From an uncultured Lachnospiraceae bacterium (GTDB lineage Bacteria; Bacillota; Clostridia; Lachnospirales; Lachnospiraceae): 64,000 nt of DNA. The notes under the pieces were generated by a model, which was given only the letters and a program-made list of their open reading frames with translations, did not search any database and had not been told where the DNA came from. Shown piece after piece: positions 32,356-41,357 of this stretch. The DNA lies in the NCBI GenBank assembly GCA_910583605.1, contig CAJTXN010000001.1, positions 1-64,000 on the forward strand. Direction: 5' to 3'. Numbering within the stretch: the stretch's first letter is position 1; the number at the start of each line of letters is the position of its first letter. A program made the translations under genes and the position numbers.

Positions 32356-33146
32356 AATTAAAAAATGTCAGAAAAACATTTAACCGTGGTACGGTAAATG
32401 AAAAAAAGGCATTAAACGGCGTGAATCTCCATCTGAATCCCGGGGATTTTGTAACCATTATCGGTGGAAACGGCGCCGGAAAATCTACGATGCTGAATAT
32501 GATTGCCGGAGTTTATCCCATTGATTCAGGAGTTATCACACTGGATGGTGAAAATATTTCCAGAAGACCGGAACATAAACGGGCAAAATATTTAGGAAGG
32601 GTTTTTCAGGACCCTATGCGGGGAACAGCCACGGATATGGAAATTGAAGAAAATATGGCATTGGCTTACCGAAGAGGAAAATTCAGAGGTTTGGGCTGGG
32701 GAATTTCAAAAAAGGAAAAGGATTTTTTCAGAGAGCAGATTAAAGTACTGGGTCTGGGACTGGAAGACCGCATGACCTCCAAGGTGGGTCTGTTATCCGG
32801 CGGACAGCGTCAGGCGCTGACATTGCTGATGGCGACCTTGCAGGAACCAAAATTACTACTGCTGGATGAGCATACGGCTGCTTTGGATCCGAAGACTGCG
32901 AAAAACGTACTGGAATTGACCGGAGAAATTGTGGAATCGAAAAAACTGACGGCGCTGATGGTAACGCATAATATGAAGGACGCCATTAAAATGGGAAACC
33001 GTCTGATCATGATGCATGAGGGCAGAGTGGTTTATGATGTGGCAGGAGAAGAAAAGAAGAAACTGGCAGTACGGGATCTGCTTCAGAAGTTTGAAGATGT
33101 CAGCGGCGGGGAATTTGCCAATGACAGAATGATGCTTGCGGATTAA
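32349..33146 (+). CDS. ABC transporter ATP-binding protein
   Basis: ATPase of 265 residues for the preceding permease. Walker A is GGNGAGKST, signature LSGGQRQALTLLMA, Walker B LLLDEHTAALDP, switch His in VTHNM. The HTAALDP variant is typical of the TrpZ/YtsC-like group. Overlap with the permease gene and a strong terminator after it mark the operon end. Confidence 0.92.
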   Translation: MLELKNVRKTFNRGTVNEKKALNGVNLHLNPGDFVTIIGGNGAGKSTMLNMIAGVYPIDSGVITLDGENISRRPEHKRAKYLGRVFQDPMRGTATDMEIEENMALAYRRGKFRGLGWGISKKEKDFFREQIKVLGLGLEDRMTSKVGLLSGGQRQALTLLMATLQEPKLLLLDEHTAALDPKTAKNVLELTGEIVESKKLTALMVTHNMKDAIKMGNRLIMMHEGRVVYDVAGEEKKKLAVRDLLQKFEDVSGGEFANDRMMLAD

Positions 33147-33173
33147 ATAATTGTAGGAAATATTAAATGAATA

Positions 33174-33206
33174 AAATCGTCACTTAGTAAAGGTGGCGAT
33201 TTTTTT
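33174..33206 (+). terminator. Intrinsic terminator of the ABC importer operon
   Basis: AAATCGTCACT (33174-33184) pairs with GGTGGCGATTT (33192-33202) with two G-U pairs and a 7-nt loop; seven T residues run through 33206. Confidence 0.85.
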
Positions 33207-33240
33207 GTTCCCAAAATGATTTTATTTCCTGTTTTCATCA

Positions 33241-33271
33241 GTCATAAATAAAGCTTGTTCGCATATACATT
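33241..33271 (+). promoter_or_regulatory. Candidate sigma-E promoter of the spoIIIA operon
   Basis: GTCATAAA (33241-33248), 15-bp spacer, TATACATT (33264-33271). The -10 matches the sporulation sigma-E consensus CATACANT at all but the first base. In Bacillus spoIIIA is transcribed by sigma-E in the mother cell. No good sigma-A promoter is seen here. Confidence 0.55.
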
Positions 33272-33342
33272 ATTAAAACAAGTTGAAAATCACTTTAATT
33301 GAGAGTAGTTTCAATGATCAGAAGTTTATAAGGAGGGTTCGT

Positions 33343-34302
33343 ATGTATGATGATATTATTCCTGAAAGTATCAGGCGCATTTTTTCCATGAATTTAAGAA
33401 GAATCATCAGTTGTCTCAATCTTGATTATGATAAATTACAGGAAATCAGGCTTAGAAGCAATCAGCCGCTGATTGTTCTGTATGACAATCATGAATACTT
33501 TGTAGAGGAAGGAAGGGGACTGACGTTTAATCAGGAGAAAGCATACATTGTAAAAATAAGTGAAATGAAAGAAACCATGGAGTATGTAAGCAACTATTCC
33601 CTATATGCCTTTGAAGAGGAACTGCGGCAGGGGTACATAACGGTCATGGGAGGCCACCGGGTAGGATTAAGCGGAAAAGTTATTATGGAATCGTCACGGA
33701 TTAAAACCATAAAATATATTTCCTGCATGAATATTCGTTTTGCACATGAAATTATCGGATGTTCGGATGGGATTATGCGCTATTTGTTCCGGAACGGCAG
33801 TATTTATGAAGGCGTCTGTAATACTCTGATCATTTCTCCTCCGGCTTGCGGAAAGACAACCCTGTTACGGGATATTATAAGAAATCTGAGTTCCGGAGAG
33901 GAAGGAATCAACGTCGGAGTGGTAGATGAGAGAAGTGAAATTGCGGCCTGCTACCTGGGAGTACCCCAGAATGATGTGGGAATCCGGACCGATGTACTGG
34001 ATGCCTGTCCAAAAGCCCTGGGAATTACCATGCTGATACGGACCATGTCTCCAAAAGTCATAGCGGTGGACGAGGTTGGCAGTGAGAGAGATATGGAGGC
34101 CATCCGGACCGGAATCAACTGCGGCTGTGCCTTTCTGGGAACCGCACACGGAAAGACCATCGGAGATATGCTGAAAAAACCGTTTTATAAAAAAATGATT
34201 GCCGAAGGCATTTTTGAGCGTTTTATTCTTTTGGACCGGACACCGGAAATATGTACCGTAACTGCCATACTGGATGATAAATTAAAAGATGTGTATGGAT
34301 AA
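33343..34302 (+). CDS. spoIIIAA: Stage III sporulation protein AA (ATPase)
   Basis: Secretion-type ATPase (319 residues) of the mother-cell-to-forespore channel complex. Walker A is SPPACGKTTLLRDI, followed by VGVVDERSEIAA and VIAVDEVGSERDMEAI. It would power assembly or transport by the SpoIIIA/SpoIIQ channel in the engulfed forespore. I start at ATG 33343 after AAGGAGGG; an in-frame ATG at 33283 precedes that site. First gene of a complete spoIIIA operon. Confidence 0.96.
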   Translation: MYDDIIPESIRRIFSMNLRRIISCLNLDYDKLQEIRLRSNQPLIVLYDNHEYFVEEGRGLTFNQEKAYIVKISEMKETMEYVSNYSLYAFEEELRQGYITVMGGHRVGLSGKVIMESSRIKTIKYISCMNIRFAHEIIGCSDGIMRYLFRNGSIYEGVCNTLIISPPACGKTTLLRDIIRNLSSGEEGINVGVVDERSEIAACYLGVPQNDVGIRTDVLDACPKALGITMLIRTMSPKVIAVDEVGSERDMEAIRTGINCGCAFLGTAHGKTIGDMLKKPFYKKMIAEGIFERFILLDRTPEICTVTAILDDKLKDVYG

Positions 34303-34323
34303 TATTAAAAAGGAGGGTTCAGG

Positions 34324-34842
34324 ATGCTGAAATTCTGCGGAATATTGTTAATTATATTATCAGGAAGCGGGATGGGATTTCGGGCAGCCTATAATATGAG
34401 GCTGCGTCTGGAGCAGTTAAAACAACTGAAAAAAGCATTTCTGCTGTTAAAAGGGGAAATCCGATACAGTCATCAGCCCATGAATGTGGCATTACTGACG
34501 GTTGCGGGAAAAATGGAAGAGCCGGTCAGCGGCATATTTCGGGAAACAGCGGAACAGCTGGAGAAATTTGACGGCAGACTTATGTATGATATCTGGTGTG
34601 AAACGTTAAAAGAGCATCGGGAAGAATTCATGTTGACAAACAGACAGATGAATTTTTTAGAGGACATTGGTAATACGTTGGGATACCTGGATAAGGAAAT
34701 GCAGATGAATCATTTTGATTTACTTCTGGAGCAGATGAATCAGGAAATAGAGGAAGAAGAAAAGAACATGAAAGACAGCACAAGGCTCTATCGGTGTCTT
34801 GGTGTCATGGGAAGTATACTTGTAACCCTTATTCTGGTATGA
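34324..34842 (+). CDS. spoIIIAB: Stage III sporulation protein AB
   Basis: Membrane-associated component of the feeding-tube channel, 172 residues, with an N-terminal hydrophobic segment (FCGILLIILSGSGMGF) and a C-terminal one. The rest is helical (LKQLKKAFLLLKGEIRYSH), resembling GspF-like proteins. It follows spoIIIAA by 21 bp with AGGAGGG before its ATG. Confidence 0.94.
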   Translation: MLKFCGILLIILSGSGMGFRAAYNMRLRLEQLKQLKKAFLLLKGEIRYSHQPMNVALLTVAGKMEEPVSGIFRETAEQLEKFDGRLMYDIWCETLKEHREEFMLTNRQMNFLEDIGNTLGYLDKEMQMNHFDLLLEQMNQEIEEEEKNMKDSTRLYRCLGVMGSILVTLILV

Positions 34843-34897
34843 AAATTTAGTTCCTGTTGTGGGAATCTGCAGGTGACGGAAAGGCAAAGTAATTAAT

Positions 34898-35092
34898 ATG
34901 GATGTGAATCTGATATTTAAAATAGCGGCAGTGGGCATTCTGGTTTCGGTGATCAGCCAGGTGCTGAAACACAGCGGAAGAGAAGAACATGCTTTTTTGA
35001 CCAGTCTGGCGGGTCTGGTGCTGGTGCTGTTCTGGATCATACCTTACATATATGAATTGTTTGAAACCATTAAAAATTTATTTGCTCTGTAA
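34898..35092 (+). CDS. spoIIIAC: Stage III sporulation protein AC
   Basis: Small membrane protein of 64 residues with two transmembrane segments and the family pattern IFKIAAVGILVSVISQVLKH. It is part of the SpoIIIA channel. Size and position between AB and AD are as in other spore formers. Confidence 0.94.
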   Translation: MDVNLIFKIAAVGILVSVISQVLKHSGREEHAFLTSLAGLVLVLFWIIPYIYELFETIKNLFAL

Positions 35093-35158
35093 ATAATTGT
35101 TTTTTTGCCGCAAAGCGGCGAATCCGGAAGGTTAAAATTCAGATGGAAAGGATTAAAA

Positions 35159-35542
35159 ATGAGTATTATTAAGGTGGCAGTGATAGGAATTGTATCCGTA
35201 TTATTAGGCTTACAGTTTAAGACCATTAAGTCGGAATACGGAACCATGGTGGTTCTGGTTGCAGCGATATGTATTTTTTTCTTTGGAATCACCAGGGTAA
35301 ACCGGATTATAGAAGCAGTAAATCTTGTGAAAAGTGGTCTTGGAATATCCGGCAGCTATATTCAAATGCTGTTAAAAATTGTGGGAATTTCGTATATCTG
35401 TGAATTTTCTTCGGATATCTGTAAGGACAGCGGTTATTCCGCACTTTCCAACCAGATTCATATCTTCGGAAAATTAAGCATTCTGGTAATCAGTGCGCCG
35501 GTATTTCTAAAACTGTTCGATGTGATTGGAGGTATGCTGTGA
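35159..35542 (+). CDS. spoIIIAD: Stage III sporulation protein AD
   Basis: Membrane protein of 127 residues with several hydrophobic segments (IIKVAVIGIVSVLLGLQFK at the N-terminus, FFGITRVNRIIEAV, LKIVGISYICEFSSDICKD), related to SpoIIIAC. I start at ATG 35159, 8 nt after GGAAAGG; the upstream in-frame TTG at 35105 adds a hydrophilic extension without family similarity. It overlaps spoIIIAE by 4 bp. Confidence 0.94.
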   Translation: MSIIKVAVIGIVSVLLGLQFKTIKSEYGTMVVLVAAICIFFFGITRVNRIIEAVNLVKSGLGISGSYIQMLLKIVGISYICEFSSDICKDSGYSALSNQIHIFGKLSILVISAPVFLKLFDVIGGML

Positions 35543-36714
35543 ACAGGGGAAGAGTATACGGTTTTGGAATTATAATCCTGCTAATGCTTGTCTTTGCCGG
35601 TTCTGCGGTGGTGCCCGTATGGGCAACAGAATTCCGGATTTCTGCAGAACAGCCGGCGGATGAAGATAATTCTTTTATAACGGATATACAGGAGGAATTT
35701 AATTTCGCTGAGATACAGGAATTTCTGGAGGATAATTATTCCGGCCAGGAGTTTGAATTTTCCGATATGGTAAGAGAACTGATGGCGGGAAAATCCGATA
35801 ATGTGTTTAAACGATATTTTAAACTGTTAAAAGAAAGTGTTTTAAAAGAACTGGATTATAACCGGGATGTATTAAAGAAAATCATTATTATTTCTATTTT
35901 TGCCGCCGTATTTACGAATTTTTCCATGATATTGGGAAACCGCCATATATCAGAAACCGGATTTCATGTCAGTTATCTGTTAATCGTAACATTGCTGCTT
36001 ACTTCTTTTGGGGTATTGAGCGGTATTGCGGTTACGGTACTGGAACGGCTGGTAGATTTTATGAAAGCACTGCTGCCGGTCTATATGGTATCTCTGGGTG
36101 TCAATATCGGACAGGCAGGCGCCTCTTCCTATTATGGAATGGCACTGATGATCATTACGGTCATAGAATTTCTTTGCCTCAAAGTACTGATACCTGCCGC
36201 CGGAATCTACATGATACTGACTCTGGTCAACAACATATCCAAAGAAGATTTTATCTCCAAGGCATCGCAGCTGATAAAAAAGGCAGTGAATTTTTCCATC
36301 AAGTCCATGTTCACTATTGTGACAAGCATCAATGTCATTCAGGGGATGCTGTTGCCGGTAACCGGAACCGTCAGAAACAATGCCGCCAAAAGTGTACTTG
36401 GCATCATGAGTGGAGGAATATCCAATAACATAACCAATCTGGTCTATGGGTCCGCATCGCTGGTAAAAAGCGGAATCGGAACGGCAGGAATGATAGTAGT
36501 CTGTGTCATTATGATAGTACCCATTGTAAAAATGCTGCTGTTTATCTTCGGTTACAACATCATAAACGTAATATTACAGCCGGTAACGGACAAGCGGATC
36601 ATTAACAGTATAGAAGGAGTAACGGAAGGGGCGGAACTGCTGCTGAGGTGTGTGTTCCTGTGCTCGATGATGTTTATAGTGACGATAGCAATCATATGTG
36701 TGACGACAAATTGA
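35539..36714 (+). CDS. spoIIIAE: Stage III sporulation protein AE
   Basis: Multi-spanning membrane protein of 391 residues with a signal-peptide-like N-terminus (hydrophobic core then PVWA), an extracellular segment rich in acidic residues, and about seven transmembrane segments. The family stretch SIKSMFTIVTSINVIQGMLL is present. It starts with GTG at 35539 after GGAGG, overlapping spoIIIAD. A 272-bp gap separates it from spoIIIAF, which is unusual for this tightly packed operon. Confidence 0.95.
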   Translation: MNRGRVYGFGIIILLMLVFAGSAVVPVWATEFRISAEQPADEDNSFITDIQEEFNFAEIQEFLEDNYSGQEFEFSDMVRELMAGKSDNVFKRYFKLLKESVLKELDYNRDVLKKIIIISIFAAVFTNFSMILGNRHISETGFHVSYLLIVTLLLTSFGVLSGIAVTVLERLVDFMKALLPVYMVSLGVNIGQAGASSYYGMALMIITVIEFLCLKVLIPAAGIYMILTLVNNISKEDFISKASQLIKKAVNFSIKSMFTIVTSINVIQGMLLPVTGTVRNNAAKSVLGIMSGGISNNITNLVYGSASLVKSGIGTAGMIVVCVIMIVPIVKMLLFIFGYNIINVILQPVTDKRIINSIEGVTEGAELLLRCVFLCSMMFIVTIAIICVTTN

Positions 36715-36740
36715 AGTTTTTGTTTTTTGGCTGAGGGGAT

Positions 36741-36776
36741 GCCGCCGGAAGGCACCGGACCTGCCTGTCCGGCGGC
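36741..36776 (+). promoter_or_regulatory. Very stable GC-rich hairpin in the spoIIIAE-spoIIIAF gap
   Basis: GCCGCCGGA (36741-36749) pairs with TCCGGCGGC (36768-36776), and AGGCA with TGCCT continues the stem with one bulged G. The 272-bp gap (36715-36986) also holds a perfect 0A-box-like TTCGACA (36882-36888) and a 28-codon ORF without good support. TGTTTA after the stem is a poor T tract, so it is probably a stability or partial-termination element. Confidence 0.55.
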
Positions 36777-36986
36777 TGTTTATTGGCAAAAATAATAAAA
36801 AAATGAATATTGTGAAAGAGGGAAAGTGTGGTGATCGCTATGTTGTTTAAATTTTGTAATACTTTTGGGGGTTCACGAACTTTCGACATCGTTTTGCTTT
36901 GTGGTATTTGCTCAAAATTGCCATAGAACAGCAGTCGGAGGGGGACCTGGGGACAAATTAATTATCACCAAAAAAGGAGATTTTAT

Positions 36987-37535
36987 ATGATGGATATTCT
37001 TAAAACAACCGTTAAGGAAATCGCCGGTTTCCTTCTCATCGTATCTATTCTGGAAAATCTGATTCAGGATGCAAATTTTAAAAAGTACCTGAAAATGGCG
37101 GCCGGCATTGTCCTGATCTTAATCATCATTCATCCGGTGGTAAAACTTTCCGGCAGCCGGTATGATTACTCCGAACTGTTTACACTGCAGGAGTATGAGG
37201 AGGATATCCAGCAGATGGAGCAGGCGCTGGGGGATATAAACAGGACGGCATCTGCGGATATTATGAATCAGTATAAGCTGTATATGGAGGAAAAAATCAA
37301 TCGGGATTTAACGGAAGCCGGGTTTGACATCAGGGAAGTGACGGTGGCCTTATCCGTGAACCGGGAGGAACAGGTGGAGTTGGGAAAAATGACGATTCGC
37401 TGCAATAACGGACCGGAAGGGAAAATGATCCGTGTCGGAGCCGAAGCCGGCGGAATCGATGCCGAAAAGCAGTATTTAAAAAAATATACGGCAAATTTAT
37501 ATGGAATTGACGAAGCGCTCATAGAAATAATATAG
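36987..37535 (+). CDS. spoIIIAF: Stage III sporulation protein AF
   Basis: Protein of 182 residues with two N-terminal hydrophobic segments (EIAGFLLIVSILENLI and MAAGIVLILIIIHPVV) and a soluble C-terminal domain related to the ring-building modules of type III secretion. AAAGGAG precedes ATG 36987. It forms part of the SpoIIIA complex in the mother-cell membrane. Confidence 0.93.
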   Translation: MMDILKTTVKEIAGFLLIVSILENLIQDANFKKYLKMAAGIVLILIIIHPVVKLSGSRYDYSELFTLQEYEEDIQQMEQALGDINRTASADIMNQYKLYMEEKINRDLTEAGFDIREVTVALSVNREEQVELGKMTIRCNNGPEGKMIRVGAEAGGIDAEKQYLKKYTANLYGIDEALIEII

Positions 37536-37547
37536 GAGGGTATGATT

Positions 37548-38261
37548 TTGAATAAGGAAAGGAAAAATAATATCAGGGATGCGGACCGGGAAGTCCCGTT
37601 AAAAGAAAATCCGAAAAGGGCTGATTCCAAAAGAACGGAAGAACCAACGGCAGCGGGAACCGGTGGAGAAAATCAAAGTTTTCTGACGAAATTCTATGAA
37701 ATCGGGAAGGGAATCGGGATGGATAAGCTGCTGATTATTGCCATTTGCGGTGTCGTACTGGTGATATTATCCATGCCGTCCTCCAACAATAAAAGCAAAA
37801 CGAATAAGAAGGAACCCCAGACCACAGCGGACAGGGTATCGGAAATCAGTGTCAGCAGCAGTGAATATGCGGCAATGCTGGAGCGGAAGCTGGAGCTTTT
37901 TCTGATTAATGCGGACGGTATCGGAAATGTAAAAGTGATGATAACTCTGGAAGACTATGGAGAAAAAGTGGTACTGGCACAGAAACCTTATTCAAAAAAT
38001 GAGCAGAAAGATACGGACAGCCAGGGAGGAACCAGCACCAGAACAGAATATTCCCAGGAGGAACAGGTAGTTTACGAGAAGGATTCCCAGGGAAATGAAA
38101 TACCTTATATAGTAAAAAATAGGCAGCCCACGATTAAAGGAATCGCAGTGATAGCCCAGGGAGGCAATGATGCAAAAACGGTTGTGAAAATAACTAACCT
38201 GATTGAAGCATTATTTGGAGTTTCGGCTCATAAAATATCAGTAATAGGAATGAGTAAATAA
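37548..38261 (+). CDS. spoIIIAG: Stage III sporulation protein AG
   Basis: Single-pass membrane protein (237 residues): a charged N-terminus, one transmembrane helix near residue 60 (LLIIAICGVVLVILSM), then a ring-building domain (GIGNVKVMITLEDYGEKVVLA) carrying a Ser/Thr/Gln-rich insertion. In Bacillus, SpoIIIAG forms a large ring in the intermembrane space. TTG 37548 is well spaced (7 nt) from AGGAGGG, while the in-frame ATG 37542 is only 1 nt away, so TTG is the preferred start. Confidence 0.92.
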   Translation: MNKERKNNIRDADREVPLKENPKRADSKRTEEPTAAGTGGENQSFLTKFYEIGKGIGMDKLLIIAICGVVLVILSMPSSNNKSKTNKKEPQTTADRVSEISVSSSEYAAMLERKLELFLINADGIGNVKVMITLEDYGEKVVLAQKPYSKNEQKDTDSQGGTSTRTEYSQEEQVVYEKDSQGNEIPYIVKNRQPTIKGIAVIAQGGNDAKTVVKITNLIEALFGVSAHKISVIGMSK

Positions 38262-38281
38262 TACATATTTCGGAGGTATTT

Positions 38282-39019
38282 ATGAAAAATTTGGTAAGGA
38301 AAAATCAGATAATTATTACAGCGCTGGCAATACTAATAGCTGTAGCAGGGTATTTGAATTATACCGAGCGGAATGCGTTGAACCAGACATCAAAAACGGG
38401 TGAAACAGTAACAACCGGAAATCCGTCAGAAGTCGGACTGAATCCGGTAAATGCGGATGCACTGAAAGATTTTGAAGAGGATGATCTGCTGAAATCTACG
38501 GATGATATTTTAAGTCTGGATGGGGACGGAAGTGAAAATGAAGCAGAAGTAACAGGAGAAACACAGGATGTGGCAGCAAACGCAGCAAATCCGGAGGGTC
38601 AGGAGACATCTGCTCCGGAAGAGACAACGGCAGAACCGGGAGAAGCGATATTAACCAACAACTCCACATTTTCGGCAAATGCCAGACTGAGCCGGGAACA
38701 GGTAAGGGCACAAAACAAGGAAACACTGTTAAATGCTTTGAACAGCGGCGGTCTTTCCGATGAACAGAAAAACCAGATAACAAATGAGATGCTAAAGATC
38801 ACACAGATTGCGGAACTGGAAAACGCAACGGAAATGCTGCTGGCAGCAAAAGGATTTGGTGATGCAGTGGTAAACATCAGTGATGAGCAGGTAGAAATCG
38901 TGGTCAATTCTACCGATGTTTCGGATGTGAGCAGGGCGCAGATTGAAGATGTGGTTAAGAGAAAGACCGGAAAGGCAGCAGAAAACATTATAATAACACC
39001 GATTACGGATGAAAATTAG
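38282..39019 (+). CDS. spoIIIAH: Stage III sporulation protein AH
   Basis: Single-pass membrane protein of 245 residues; its domain faces the space between mother cell and forespore and partners SpoIIQ in known systems. An N-terminal helix (IIITALAILIAVAGYL) is followed by a long acidic, low-complexity linker (about 35-125) and the conserved ring-building domain (EMLLAAKGFGDAVVNISDEQ). It ends the spoIIIA operon. Confidence 0.93.
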   Translation: MKNLVRKNQIIITALAILIAVAGYLNYTERNALNQTSKTGETVTTGNPSEVGLNPVNADALKDFEEDDLLKSTDDILSLDGDGSENEAEVTGETQDVAANAANPEGQETSAPEETTAEPGEAILTNNSTFSANARLSREQVRAQNKETLLNALNSGGLSDEQKNQITNEMLKITQIAELENATEMLLAAKGFGDAVVNISDEQVEIVVNSTDVSDVSRAQIEDVVKRKTGKAAENIIITPITDEN

Positions 39020-39047
39020 TTGCAATTGTCTGTGATTTTGTTATAAT
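39020..39047 (+). promoter_or_regulatory. Sigma-A-like promoter before the Asp23-family gene
   Basis: TTGCAA (39020-39025), 16-bp spacer, TATAAT (39042-39047). The -35 overlaps the end of spoIIIAH. It would drive the housekeeping genes from the Asp23-family gene onward independently of sporulation. Confidence 0.6.
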
Positions 39048-39078
39048 AAGAGTAGTATTGACTTTTGGAGGTAATAAC

Positions 39079-39459
39079 GTGGAAGAAAATAGGAGTACAC
39101 ATATGATACATGAAGACGGAAGTATAGGTGAAGTGCAGATAGCAGATGATGTAGTAGCGGTAATTGCCGGTCTGGCCGCCACGGAAGTGGAAGGAGTCGT
39201 TAATATGGCAGGAAACATTACCAACGAACTGGTGGCAAAGCTTGGCATGAAAAATCTTTCCAAAGGCGTTCGGGTAGAAGTATCGGAAGAAGGTGTCGTA
39301 GTAGATCTGGCGCTCACCATACAGTTCGGCTATAGTATTAAGAAGGTTTCCTTTGCGGTACAGGAAAAGGTGAAAGGTGCAATTGAAACAATGACAGGTC
39401 TTGCGGTAAAGCAGATTAACATCAGGGTTGCAAATCTTGCCATAGAGCAGAAGGCATAA
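39079..39459 (+). CDS. Asp23/Gls24 family protein (YqhY-like)
   Basis: Protein of 126 residues with the family pattern VVAVIAGLAATEVEGVVNMA and KGVRVEVSEEGVVVDLALTI. Bacillus YqhY, in the same place before nusB, is linked to lipid and acetyl-CoA carboxylase homeostasis. Start at GTG 39079, 7-8 nt after TTTTGGAGGT; the in-frame ATG 39058 lies before that site. Confidence 0.9.
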   Translation: MEENRSTHMIHEDGSIGEVQIADDVVAVIAGLAATEVEGVVNMAGNITNELVAKLGMKNLSKGVRVEVSEEGVVVDLALTIQFGYSIKKVSFAVQEKVKGAIETMTGLAVKQINIRVANLAIEQKA

Positions 39460-39496
39460 GGACAACGGAAGAGTATACGAAAGGCATGTTATTGGT

Positions 39497-39895
39497 ATGA
39501 CAAGAAGAGAATTAAGAACTTATACATTTAAGCTGTTATTTCGTGCATTGTTTCACTCGGGAGAAGATATGAAAGAGCAGGAAGCATTGTTTTTTGACTC
39601 TCCCGAAGTGGAATTGGATGTGTATGATACAGAATATGTACAGAATAAAGTAAACGAGATTATAAGCAGAATACCGGAAATCGACAAAGCCATTGACAGT
39701 AAGGCGGAAGGCTGGAAGGTCAACCGGATGAATTATGTGGATCTGACATTAATCCGGCTGGCATATTATGAAATGAAACATGAGGAGGATGTGCCTACGG
39801 CGGTTGCCATTAATGAAGCGGTGGAACTGGCGAAAATATACGGTGGTGATGAATCGTCATCGTTTGTAAACGGAATACTGGCAAAATTATTATAA
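39497..39895 (+). CDS. nusB: Transcription antitermination factor NusB
   Basis: All-helical RNA-binding protein (132 residues) that, with NusE, prevents early termination in rRNA operons. Family features are RRELRTYTFKLLFRALFH at the N-terminus and VAINEAVELAKIYGGDESSSFVNGIL at the C-terminus. It precedes xseA, a common clostridial arrangement. Confidence 0.94.
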   Translation: MTRRELRTYTFKLLFRALFHSGEDMKEQEALFFDSPEVELDVYDTEYVQNKVNEIISRIPEIDKAIDSKAEGWKVNRMNYVDLTLIRLAYYEMKHEEDVPTAVAINEAVELAKIYGGDESSSFVNGILAKLL

Positions 39896-39937
39896 CAGGC
39901 GGAAGAATTATGAATTGTTCCGATCTGGAGGATAACC

Positions 39938-41182
39938 ATGGGAAGTGTATATACGGTCGCACAGGCCAATACTTACATTAAGAATATGTTTACACAGGAT
40001 TTTCTGCTGAACAATATATCCGTGAAAGGTGAAATATCCAACTGTAAATATCATTCATCCGGTCATATCTATTTTTCAATAAAAGACAAAAGCGGAGTCC
40101 TTTCGTGTGTCATGTTTGCAGGCAGACGAAAAGGACTTAATTTTCAAATGCGTGAAGGTGACAGGGTAATTGTAACCGGGAATATCGACGTGTATGAGCG
40201 GGATGGTAAATATCAGCTTTATGCCGCCCAGATTGAACGGGAGGGAACCGGGGATTTATATCAGCGGTTTCTGGAACTGAAGCAGGAGCTGGAAGAAATG
40301 GGCATGTTTGCTGCAGAGTATAAGAAACCCGTACCCAGATATGCCGGAACCGTGGGAATTGTTACGGCATCCACCGGAGCGGCGGTTCAGGACATCATTC
40401 AGATCGCCGGGCGCAGAAATCCCTATGTGAAGCTGATATTATATCCGGCAAAAGTTCAGGGAGAGGGAGCGGCAGTTACCATTGTGAACGGTATCCGCTG
40501 TCTGGACCGGATGAAACCGGATGTGATCATCGTAGGCAGAGGCGGCGGTTCCATTGAGGATTTGTGGGCCTTTAATGAGGAAATCGTGGCAAGGGCTATC
40601 TTTGAGTGTGAGACACCGGTGATTTCTGCCGTGGGACATGAAGTTGATTATACCATTGCCGATTTTGTCGCAGACCTGCGGGCGCCTACGCCTTCCGCCG
40701 CTGCAGAACTGGCAGTGTTTGAATATGATAAATTTTTGGAATATCTGGAATATCTGCAAGACCGGTTGAATCAAAAGATTAATAACCGGTTAAAAATCTG
40801 TAAAAATCGTTTGGAACAGGCGGAGTGGAGATTAGAAAAAATGTCGCCTTCCGTTTTGGTGCAGTCCGGAAGACGGCAATTACAGGACTGTCTGGAACGG
40901 CTGCAAAACCGGATGGGAGATAAAATAAAAAGTCAGAGACATCTGCTTGCCATGTATTCCCTTCAGCTGGAAGGACAATCCCCGTTAAAAAAACTGTCCG
41001 GGGGATATGCATTTATTACTGACAGGGAAGGGAAACCAATCCGTGATATTCATCAGATAGAAATATCGGATGTTGTGGATATTACGTTAAAAAACGGCAG
41101 GGCAAAGGCGGTCATTCAGGAAACAGAAACGTTCCGGACGGGACAGAACGGAGGGAACCATGGCTCAGACAAAAAGTCTTGA
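39938..41182 (+). CDS. xseA: Exodeoxyribonuclease VII large subunit
   Basis: Large subunit (414 residues) of a nuclease that degrades single-stranded DNA from both ends. An N-terminal OB fold (VKGEISNCKYHSSGHIYFSI) is followed by the catalytic domain with VGRGGGSIEDLWAFNEE and SAVGHEVDYTIADFVADLRA, then a long coiled coil (about 265-350). It overlaps xseB by 23 bp. Confidence 0.95.
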   Translation: MGSVYTVAQANTYIKNMFTQDFLLNNISVKGEISNCKYHSSGHIYFSIKDKSGVLSCVMFAGRRKGLNFQMREGDRVIVTGNIDVYERDGKYQLYAAQIEREGTGDLYQRFLELKQELEEMGMFAAEYKKPVPRYAGTVGIVTASTGAAVQDIIQIAGRRNPYVKLILYPAKVQGEGAAVTIVNGIRCLDRMKPDVIIVGRGGGSIEDLWAFNEEIVARAIFECETPVISAVGHEVDYTIADFVADLRAPTPSAAAELAVFEYDKFLEYLEYLQDRLNQKINNRLKICKNRLEQAEWRLEKMSPSVLVQSGRRQLQDCLERLQNRMGDKIKSQRHLLAMYSLQLEGQSPLKKLSGGYAFITDREGKPIRDIHQIEISDVVDITLKNGRAKAVIQETETFRTGQNGGNHGSDKKS

Positions 41183-41357
41183 AGAGACATTACAGGAAAT
41201 AGAAGATATCATTAACAAAATGGACCGTGAAGAGATTTCTCTGGAGGAGTCTTTTCAATTATATAATACCGGTATAAAATTGTGCAAACAGTGCAATGAT
41301 AAAATTGATAAGGTTGAAAAACGGCTGGAAGTCATAGGAGGACAAGCAGAGGAATGA
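41160..41357 (+). CDS. xseB: Exodeoxyribonuclease VII small subunit
   Basis: Helical small subunit, 65 residues, which coats the coiled-coil arm of XseA. Typical sequence: ETLQEIEDIINKMDREEISL, then LEESFQLYNTGIKLCKQC. It begins within xseA and overlaps ispA by 4 bp. Confidence 0.94.
   Translation: MAQTKSLEETLQEIEDIINKMDREEISLEESFQLYNTGIKLCKQCNDKIDKVEKRLEVIGGQAEE

Noticed and set aside
36840..36926. 28-codon ORF (MLFKFCNTFGG...) in the spoIIIAE-AF gap
   Set aside because: No well-spaced ribosome-binding site and no recognisable features; chance ORFs of this size are common.
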